Below are positions 1 through 4,393 of a DNA stretch of 6,755 bases, piece after piece. The notes beneath the pieces were generated by a model. The model ran no database searches. It worked only from the letters and a program-made list of their open reading frames with translations, and was not told the DNA's origin. How positions within the stretch are numbered: position 1 is the first letter of the stretch; every line of letters starts with the position of its first letter. The stretch spans positions 1 through 6,755 of the forward strand of contig JAITVR010000235.1 in the NCBI GenBank assembly GCA_031285695.1, written 5' to 3'. This DNA comes from Prevotellaceae bacterium (GTDB taxonomy: Bacteria; Bacteroidota; Bacteroidia; Bacteroidales; UBA932). Position numbers and translations under genes: made by a program.

Positions 1-118
1 ACTCCGCGCTATCCCACTGCATTTCTACAAAACCGTAGTGCGCCAGCGTCATCATCCAAGCTCCCCAAACGAAAAGCTGGAGGAAGTTCATCACAATTAA
101 CCTATGCTTTATTCCCAT
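1..118 (-). CDS. NupG-like MFS nucleoside transporter, N-terminal fragment
   Basis: Only the first 39 residues are in the window; the gene continues beyond position 1. The peptide starts MGIKHRLIVMNFLQLFVWG and continues through AWMMTLAHYGF. This matches the first membrane helix of the nucleoside:H+ symporter branch of the major facilitator superfamily (E. coli NupG/XapB type, with the FLQF-x-WG-x-W motif), which imports nucleosides across the inner membrane. The ATG at 118 is preferred over the internal ATG at 91 because family members carry a short basic stretch (KxRL) before the MNFLQ segment. It lies just downstream of the tRNA-Leu terminator and may have its own weak promoter: a TACCTTG sequence (minus strand of 146-152) resembles a TAnnTTTG box with one base missing. 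Family assignment is fairly sure; substrate is inferred. Confidence 0.72.
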   Translation of the reverse strand, partial: MGIKHRLIVMNFLQLFVWGAWMMTLAHYGFVEMQWDSAE

Positions 119-170
119 ATTTTTTTTAGTAAAAATTTTCAGCTGCAAGGTACAAAAATTCCGCTTACGC

Positions 171-214
171 AAAAAAAATGCGCTGACAATCCTACTATAG
201 ATTGTCAGCGCATT
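171..214 (-). terminator. Intrinsic terminator after the tRNA-Leu pair
   Basis: A perfect 14-bp inverted repeat (177-190 with 201-214, 10-nt loop 191-200) is followed on the minus strand by a run of eight T (complement of 171-178). It begins six bases past the tRNA-Leu(CAG) discriminator base, so it ends the tRNA transcript. The outer A-T pairs overlap the T-run. This is one of the two strongest terminators in the window. Confidence 0.93.
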
Positions 215-219
215 CAGCG

Positions 220-303
<84 letters not shown>

Positions 304-333
304 AAAAAACTATTTGAGAAAAAAAGACCGTTG

Positions 334-417
334 TGCCCAGAACAAGACTCGAACTTGCACACCCTTGCGGGCGCCACCCCCTCAAAGTGGTGCGTCTACC
401 AATTTCGCCATCTGGGC
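334..417 (-). tRNA. tRNA-Leu (anticodon GAG)
   Basis: This is an 84-nt class II tRNA with the same acceptor stem (GCCCAGA/TCTGGGC, discriminator A, no encoded CCA) and the same D-arm as its neighbour. The anticodon stem CCACT/GGTGG, with one T-G wobble next to the loop, holds the loop TTGAGGG, giving anticodon GAG for CUC/CUU codons. The variable arm is CGCCC-GCAA-GGGTG. It is first in the tandem tRNA transcript, starting about 10 nt after the expected transcription start. Confidence 0.96.
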
Positions 418-430
418 TTTTTAGGGAGCG

Positions 431-462
431 CAAAGGTATAAAAAAATGCGACATCCGCAAAA
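431..462 (-). promoter_or_regulatory. Bacteroidota-type promoter for the tRNA-Leu operon
   Basis: On the minus strand TTTTG (458-462) is followed after exactly 19 nt by TACCTTTG (431-438), matching the known Bacteroidota TTTG-N19-TAnnTTTG promoter. The expected start of transcription, near 427, lies about 10 nt before the first mature tRNA base at 417. The upstream box directly abuts the TAA stop codon of the kinase gene (463-465), so the two units are packed with no spare base. Confidence 0.85.
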
Positions 463-1293
463 TTATTGCTGCAAAATATGAAATTCGGCCAGCTGCGCTA
501 CGGGATACTGCAAAAAAACAAGATTTTCAACTCCATATAGCAGCGCAACTTCGCGCAGCACATCGGCAAACAAAAAGCCCACCGAGCCAACAATTCCCAA
601 GCTACTTTCGGCTGCATGAATATTTTTTACATGGTGGGTAAAAAAATCGCTGAACGCATCTTGCAGCATTTTTTTTACAAAATTATCGCTGCTGTTTTCA
701 ATAAAAAACGGCAAAAACGAGGAAAGATAAATCGCCGGCGAATCGCTGTGATAAACATTTTGCAGCACTTCGCTGCGCGTTACATTTATTTTTTGCGAAA
801 GCGAAGCCGGTAAGCTGCCGTGAAAAAATGCGCGCAGCAGTCGCCGGCCCAAATCCGTTGCGCTGCCATCGTCGCCAAGAATGTAGCCGAGCGATGCGGA
901 GGTTTTCACAATCCGCTCGCCATCGTAAAATCCGCAGGCCGAGCCTGTGCCAAGTATGGCTACCGTGCCTTTTTTGCGACCAAAAAGTGCGCGCGCTGCA
1001 CCCAAAAAATCGGGGAGAATTTCAATTGTTGCGCTGCTAAAAATTTCCGCAAAAGCATTTTTCAGCACATCACTTGCTGCTGATGCGCCGCAGCCTGCGC
1101 CGTAAAAAAACAGCTGCTGCACAGGCACGTTGTGCAGCTCGGCAGGCACGCGCTCATGCAGGGTTTGCAATATTTCGGCGGGAGAAATGTGCAGCGGGTT
1201 GATGCCGCGACTTGCATAATTTTTATGCGTTCCGTCGGGCAGCGCCAAGCGCCAATCGGCCTTGGTGGCTCCGCTATCGACAACAAGAATCAA
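463..1293 (-). CDS. BadF/BadG/BcrA/BcrD-family ATPase, N-acetylglucosamine-kinase-like
   Basis: This is an ASKHA-fold sugar kinase of 276 residues if begun at the TTG at 1293; the open frame extends to another TTG at 1314. Visible motifs, numbered from 1293: phosphate loop DSGATKADW (6-14); a D-F-L-G-A-A-R-A-L stretch with Asp95, the expected catalytic base; the second phosphate motif LGTGSACGFYDG (114-125); the adenosine motif LGDDGSATDLG (139-149); and a C-terminal GIVGSVG (233-239). The family includes eukaryotic and bacterial GlcNAc/GlcN kinases, suggesting a cytosolic amino-sugar salvage or cell-wall recycling role, which is inferred. No in-frame ATG exists: the frame runs back to a stop at 1339-1341 and offers only TTG codons. 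I prefer 1293 because it puts Met exactly at the usual M-I-L-x-x-D-S-G start; the seven upstream codons come from a repeat. It is probably the last gene of the ribBA-def operon, 56 nt after def. The gene is visibly richer in A/T homopolymer runs than ribBA or def. Confidence 0.85.
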   Translation of the reverse strand: MILVVDSGATKADWRLALPDGTHKNYASRGINPLHISPAEILQTLHERVPAELHNVPVQQLFFYGAGCGASAASDVLKNAFAEIFSSATIEILPDFLGAARALFGRKKGTVAILGTGSACGFYDGERIVKTSASLGYILGDDGSATDLGRRLLRAFFHGSLPASLSQKINVTRSEVLQNVYHSDSPAIYLSSFLPFFIENSSDNFVKKMLQDAFSDFFTHHVKNIHAAESSLGIVGSVGFLFADVLREVALLYGVENLVFLQYPVAQLAEFHILQQ

Positions 1294-1340
1294 TGGACAA
1301 TGAATAATGGACAATGGACAATTATCCGTTGTCCATTGTC
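1291..1340. repeat. Heptad repeat with 12-bp hairpin between def and the kinase gene
   Basis: Consecutive 7-nt units CAATGGA, CAATGAA, TAATGGA, CAATGGA and CAATTAT run from 1291 to 1325, followed by inverted units up to 1340. The segment 1310-1321 pairs perfectly with 1329-1340 (12 bp, 7-nt loop). It fills the junction after the def stop codon and overlaps the possible kinase start codons. Repeats of this YAATGRA type are, as I recall, widespread between genes in Bacteroidota. Confidence 0.85.
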
Positions 1341-1349
1341 AGCTGTACA

Positions 1350-1898
1350 TTACTGTTTTGTTCGGTACTTGGTTGAAACCTTGCCGCTGCTTATCTTCGT
1401 CAGCTTCGATTTGAGCAGCTGGCGGCGCAGTGGCGAGAGCTTATCTACAAAGGTTTTCCCCTCCAAATGGTCGTACTCGTGCTGAATAATGCGGGCGCAA
1501 ATACCCTCGAACCACTCGTCGTGCGGCGCAAAATTTTCGTCCAAATACTGCACGCGCACGCGCTTGGTGCGCCTCACATCTTCGTGAATTTTCGGCACGC
1601 TAAGGCAGCCTTCGTTGTACTCCCATTCATCGCCGCCTTCCTCCACAATGTGCGCGTTGATAAACGTTTTTTTGAAGCCTTTTCCATCGGGATAATCTTC
1701 GGCCAAAAGTTCGGCATCGGCCACAAAAAGGCGAATGCTTTTGCCCACCTGCGGCGCGGCCAAACCTACGCCATCGGCGTGGCGCATGGTTTCCCAAAGG
1801 TCGGCCAAAAGCTGCTTAAAGTCGGGGTAATCGGGGGTAATATCCTCCGCCACTTTTTGCAAAACAGGAGAGCCGTATAAGTATATTGGTAGTAACAT
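1350..1898 (-). CDS. def: Peptide deformylase
   Basis: This is a 182-residue metalloenzyme that removes the N-formyl group from the initiator methionine of nascent proteins in the cytosol. All three family motifs are intact: motif I GVGLAAPQ (43-50), motif II EGCLSVP (96-102) with metal ligand Cys98, and motif III QHEYDHLEG (139-147), in which His140 and His144 bind metal and Glu141 is catalytic. Length is normal for the family. The ATG at 1898 gives the usual start MLLPIYLYGSPVL. It lies 64 nt downstream of ribBA on the same strand and no TAnnTTTG box is seen in the gap, so it is probably co-transcribed from the ribBA promoter; the gap consists of a large repeat hairpin that could tune the amount of def mRNA. 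The C-terminal tail after about residue 160 is basic and Ser/Thr-rich. Confidence 0.97.
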   Translation of the reverse strand: MLLPIYLYGSPVLQKVAEDITPDYPDFKQLLADLWETMRHADGVGLAAPQVGKSIRLFVADAELLAEDYPDGKGFKKTFINAHIVEEGGDEWEYNEGCLSVPKIHEDVRRTKRVRVQYLDENFAPHDEWFEGICARIIQHEYDHLEGKTFVDKLSPLRRQLLKSKLTKISSGKVSTKYRTKQ

Positions 1899-1904
1899 TT
1901 TTTA

Positions 1905-1961
1905 CAATGAATAATTGACAATGGATAATGGACAAAAATTTTTCATTGTCCATTATTCATT
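1905..1961. repeat. Inverted heptad repeat between ribBA and def
   Basis: Units CAATGAA, TAATTGA, CAATGGA and TAATGGA (1905-1932) face inverted units (1941-1961). Bases 1906-1923 pair with 1944-1961 at 17 of 18 positions, the mismatch being T1916 with C1951, leaving a 20-nt loop. The element occupies nearly the whole 64-nt gap from the ribBA stop (TGA, 1963-1965) to the def start (1898). It lacks a clean T-run directly after the stem on the minus strand, so it looks more like an mRNA-processing or attenuating hairpin than a full terminator. This is inference. Confidence 0.85.
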
Positions 1962-1962
1962 A

Positions 1963-3159
1963 TCAACTAAATTTGTGCCCCATTTTCACTTCTTTTGTTT
2001 TTAGGTAGGCGGCGTTGTGCTGATTGGAAGCTATCACTATCGGAACATTTTCCACCACCTCCAAGGCGTAGCCCTCAAGTCCTTTTCGCTTGAGCGGATT
2101 GTTGGTCATTAGGCGCATTTTGCGAATGCCCAAATCGTGCAGCATGCTTGCGCCCACGCCGTAGTCGCGCTCATCATCGCGGAATCCCAAGGCAAGATTA
2201 GCCTCTACGGTATCCATGCCCTCGTCCTGCAGCTTGTAGGCTTGAATTTTGTTGAACAAGCCAATGCCGCGCCCTTCTTGGTTTAGGTAAATAACCGCAC
2301 CTTTGCCCGCAGCCTGCACCATGCGCATGGCCTCATGCAGCTGCGCGCCGCAATCGCAGCGGCACGAGCCGAAAATATCGCCCGTGGCGCACGATGAGTG
2401 CATGCGCACCAGCACCGGCTCATCGGGTGCCCACGTGCCTTTTACCAGGGCCACGTGCTCCAAACCGCTCTGCTTTTGGCGGTACACCACCACATCAAAA
2501 TCGCCCCACTCGGTAGGTAGGCTGGCGCGCGCGCCGCGCTCCACCATGCTGTCGCCCTTTAGGCGATAGGCAATTAAATCGGCTATGGAAATAATTTTGA
2601 GGTCGAACTTTTTGGCCGCCACCTCCAGCTGAGGCAGGCGCGCCATGGTTCCATCGGCGTTCATAACTTCAATGAGCACGCCAGCAGGCTTGCAACCCGC
2701 CATGCGCGCCAAATCAATGGCCGCTTCGGTGTGCCCGGCGCGGCGCAGCACGCCTTTATCTCTTGCTCGCAAAGGATTGATATGTCCCGGGCGACCAAAA
2801 TCTTCGGGTTTCATTTCAGCATCGGCCAAGGCGCGAATGGTGGCAGCGCGGTCGTGCGTGGATACGCCGGTGGTGCAGCCGTGCCCCAGCAGGTCGGTGG
2901 TAACGGTAAAGGGCGTTTCGTGCGACGAAGTGTTGCGCGCCACCTGCATGCCCAGCTCCAGCTCATCGCAGCGCGCCTCGGTAAGCGGCACGCAAATAAC
3001 GCCGCGCCCCTCGTTGAGCATAAAGTTAACCATTTCGGGCGTAACGAACTCGGCAGCAGCAATGAGGTCGCCCTCATTTTCGCGGTCTTCATCGTCCACC
3101 ACAATAACAAATTTCCCTTTGCGAATGTCCTCTACGGCTTCTTCTATAGTGTTCAGCAT
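1963..3159 (-). CDS. ribBA: Bifunctional 3,4-dihydroxy-2-butanone-4-phosphate synthase / GTP cyclohydrolase II
   Basis: This 398-residue fusion catalyses both entry reactions of riboflavin synthesis: ribulose 5-phosphate to dihydroxybutanone phosphate (N-terminal half) and GTP to a diaminopyrimidine phosphate plus formate (C-terminal half). The RibB half (about 1-205) has [10 protein letters not shown] (22-31), [13 protein letters not shown] (93-105), GRPGHINPL (122-130) and the substrate-binding RAGHTEA (140-146), followed by the conserved acidic E164, so it appears active. The RibA half (about 206-398) has the zinc ligands Cys257, Cys268 and Cys270 in C-X10-C-X-C spacing, NQEGRGIGL (293-301) and [10 protein letters not shown] (352-361). 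Length is typical. The ATG at 3159 follows a TATCTTTG box by about 30 nt, so the leader is too short for an FMN riboswitch. It is first gene of the likely ribBA-def-kinase operon. Confidence 0.97.
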   Translation of the reverse strand: MLNTIEEAVEDIRKGKFVIVVDDEDRENEGDLIAAAEFVTPEMVNFMLNEGRGVICVPLTEARCDELELGMQVARNTSSHETPFTVTTDLLGHGCTTGVSTHDRAATIRALADAEMKPEDFGRPGHINPLRARDKGVLRRAGHTEAAIDLARMAGCKPAGVLIEVMNADGTMARLPQLEVAAKKFDLKIISIADLIAYRLKGDSMVERGARASLPTEWGDFDVVVYRQKQSGLEHVALVKGTWAPDEPVLVRMHSSCATGDIFGSCRCDCGAQLHEAMRMVQAAGKGAVIYLNQEGRGIGLFNKIQAYKLQDEGMDTVEANLALGFRDDERDYGVGASMLHDLGIRKMRLMTNNPLKRKGLEGYALEVVENVPIVIASNQHNAAYLKTKEVKMGHKFS

Positions 3160-3188
3160 TTTTCTAAAATTTCCGATTTGTAAGGTTG

Positions 3189-3219
3189 CAAAGATAGCGA
3201 TTTTCTCGCTAAGCGAAAA
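3189..3219 (-). promoter_or_regulatory. Probable promoter of ribBA (and its operon)
   Basis: On the minus strand TATCTTTG (3189-3196) is a full match to the Bacteroidota TAnnTTTG box. The upstream element is imperfect: TTTTC (3215-3219) lies about 18 nt away in place of TTTG. Transcription would start near 3185, leaving roughly 26 nt of leader. The box sits only 30 nt beyond the toxin stop codon. Confidence 0.65.
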
Positions 3220-3226
3220 CTACCAC

Positions 3227-3481
3227 TCAATAATGGTAGCGCAGGGCAAGAACGTAAATACCATTTTCGCGCACGGCATATACCAACCTGTGCTCAGCAT
3301 TTATTCTTCTTGACCACCAGCCCGACAGCTCGTACCTTAACCGCTCCGGCTTGCCTATACCCGCATGAGGGTGCTCGCATATATCCGCAAGCAGCAGCTT
3401 AATGCGCTTGACGACTATGGAATTAACTTTTTTCCAATACTCGTAATCCTCCATTGCCTCCGGCGAAAAAGTTACCTCCAT
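3227..3481 (-). CDS. yoeB: YoeB-type mRNA interferase toxin (Txe/YoeB family)
   Basis: This is an 84-residue RelE-superfamily toxin, which in this family cleaves mRNA in the ribosomal A site. Length and catalytic residues coincide with those of E. coli YoeB even by number: Glu46 (in GKPE), Arg65 (in EHRLVY), His83 and the C-terminal Tyr84 (RYHY). The LSGWWSRRI segment (52-60) is also typical. Nothing suggests decay. The start ATG (3479-3481) shares one base with the antitoxin stop codon (TAATG), so translation is likely coupled to that of the antitoxin, the usual order for this family (antitoxin first). It is followed by the ribBA promoter with no visible terminator between. Confidence 0.95.
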   Translation of the reverse strand: MEVTFSPEAMEDYEYWKKVNSIVVKRIKLLLADICEHPHAGIGKPERLRYELSGWWSRRINAEHRLVYAVRENGIYVLALRYHY

Positions 3482-3735
3482 TACAGCTCGTCTATGCTTA
3501 CCTTTACGCCAACCTCGGCCTTCATGTGTGCCCCTGCGCTACGCAAGCGCTCCAACATGGCAGGCGACGATGTTAGGTACTTGGTTTCGCTCATGGCGTT
3601 GTACTCGTCCATTGAAATAATCACAACGCCCGTATTGTCGGGGCGATACACCGTCAGCACATCGCTGTCCATTACAACATCATCTAAGTAGCCCTTTAGG
3701 TTGCGCCTTAAATCGGTATAGTTTACGGCTTTCAT
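3481..3735 (-). CDS. yefM: YefM-type antitoxin (Phd/YefM family)
   Basis: This is an 84-residue antitoxin that binds and neutralises YoeB and represses its own operon. The N-terminal DNA-binding half begins MKAVNYTDLRRNLKGYLDDV and contains the typical D-S-D-V-L-T-V-Y-R and VVIISMDEYNAM (37-48) segments. The C-terminal half (about 49-84) is the expected flexible toxin-binding tail. The open frame extends to 3759, but the ATG at 3735 is the correct start: it matches the family start MKAVNYT, and the promoter box at 3757-3764 lies downstream of or on the longer start. The gene overlaps yoeB by one base. Confidence 0.95.
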   Translation of the reverse strand: MKAVNYTDLRRNLKGYLDDVVMDSDVLTVYRPDNTGVVIISMDEYNAMSETKYLTSSPAMLERLRSAGAHMKAEVGVKVSIDEL

Positions 3736-3756
3736 ACTTTGTAAAATTTGTTTACA

Positions 3757-3785
3757 CAAAGATAAGTACTTTTTTCTGTACTTAT
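3757..3785 (-). promoter_or_regulatory. yefM-yoeB promoter with palindromic operator
   Basis: On the minus strand TATCTTTG (3757-3764) is a Bacteroidota promoter box, expected to start transcription about 18 nt before the antitoxin ATG. Overlapping its upstream edge is a perfect dyad, ATAAGTAC (3762-3769), 8-nt spacer, GTACTTAT (3778-3785). The GTAC cores recall the TGTACA-centred palindromes of the E. coli yefM operator. Binding of YefM or YefM-YoeB here would block the promoter; this is inferred. No good TTTG element is found 19 nt upstream, in keeping with a weak, repressed promoter. Confidence 0.7.
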
Positions 3786-3826
3786 TCTACTTTTCAACCT
3801 CAATTGTAAATTGCCTAATGTTTTAT

Positions 3827-3871
3827 AAAAAACAAAATTTCCCCTACCCGCCGTAGCGAGTAGAGGAAATT
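3827..3871 (-). terminator. Intrinsic terminator after the small lipoprotein gene
   Basis: Bases 3836-3850 pair with 3857-3871 (15 bp including two G-T wobbles, 6-nt loop 3851-3856). On the minus strand the stem is followed by TTGTTTTTT. It lies 27 nt past the lipoprotein stop codon and before the TA promoter, separating the two units. Confidence 0.85.
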
Positions 3872-3897
3872 ATTGCTTTGCTAAAGTAAACTAATGC

Positions 3898-4173
3898 TTA
3901 TTCGCAAACGACACTGTACTGACCGCCTTTTGCAAAGTTGGTCTCAGTGGCTTCAATTGCGGCACCATTTTTTGCTTCCACGGCACTAAGGTCGCTATCA
4001 CAGTATTCTCCAGACACATAAACACTTGACGTAGCATCGGCATTAGCACCATTACCACCAACAATCTTAACCGTGCACGTCTTGCAGGTTTTCTCAGGGT
4101 CTTCATCACCGCAAGATGCTACGAACACCACTGCGCCAAACATAAGCGCCATTGCAATTAAACTTTTTTTCAT
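3898..4173 (-). CDS. Small cysteine-containing lipoprotein of unknown function
   Basis: This is a 91-residue protein I cannot assign to a named family. It starts with a lipoprotein signal peptide: basic MKKS, a hydrophobic stretch to about residue 19 and the lipobox V-A-S-Cys21, so it is predicted to be lipidated at Cys21 and anchored in a membrane. The acidic residues right after the lipid cysteine (GDEDPE) resemble the acidic export signal that sends Bacteroidota lipoproteins to the cell surface. The mature part is short and Ala/Gly-rich with four further cysteines: Cys30 and Cys33 in a CKTC motif, Cys58, and Cys90 one residue before the end. They could form two disulfides. It has its own promoter and terminator and is divergent from the methyltransferase gene. 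The reading is supported by a full-length frame with a clean signal peptide; function is unknown. Confidence 0.85.
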   Translation of the reverse strand: MKKSLIAMALMFGAVVFVASCGDEDPEKTCKTCTVKIVGGNGANADATSSVYVSGEYCDSDLSAVEAKNGAAIEATETNFAKGGQYSVVCE

Positions 4174-4219
4174 AGTATTTTTTTGTTTTTAATGGTTTGT
4201 TCAACTGAGTTTTGTTTTG

Positions 4220-4227
4220 CAAATATA
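4220..4227 (-). promoter_or_regulatory. Likely promoter box of the lipoprotein gene
   Basis: The minus strand reads TATATTTG, a full TAnnTTTG match, 46 nt before the ATG at 4173, giving a leader of about 40 nt. No TTTG is found at the ideal 19-nt distance upstream, so support rests on the single box and its position. Confidence 0.5.
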
Positions 4228-4357
4228 GGATAAAAAAGCATTGTCGGTACTCTTTTCCCTAAATTTTTCTCTCATTTTTTTGCATACAAAACATAATTAA
4301 TTAAAGATAAGAGCATTAAAACAATATTTAATATATATGCTGCTATGAATTTTTAGC

Positions 4358-4388
4358 TTTGGAGGGGGTAAAAAATACTGTACTTTTG
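4358..4388 (+). promoter_or_regulatory. Bacteroidota-type promoter of the rRNA methyltransferase gene
   Basis: TTTG (4358-4361), 19-nt spacer, TACTTTTG (4381-4388): a perfect match to the phylum's promoter pattern. Only five bases separate the box from the ATG at 4394, so the transcript should start within a few bases of that codon. Confidence 0.85.
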
Positions 4389-4393
4389 TCGGC

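Noticed and set aside
146..152. TACCTTG on the minus strand as promoter of the NupG-like gene
   Set aside because: One base short of the TAnnTTTG box and no good upstream element; mentioned only as a possibility in that gene's entry.
1132..1485. Plus-strand open frame with the peptide MNNGQWTI
   Set aside because: The peptide is the translation of the heptad repeat, a common false gene call; the frame is antisense to the kinase and def genes.
1963..3159. Possible inactive RibB half in the RibBA fusion
   Set aside because: The metal- and substrate-binding motifs (DRENEGD, RAGHTEA, the conserved acidic residue in LIEV) are all present.
2645..3313. Long plus-strand open frame opposite ribBA
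   Set aside because: It is a composition-driven shadow of ribBA, with low-complexity Ser/Arg-rich sequence and no start signals; the ribBA reading has all catalytic motifs.
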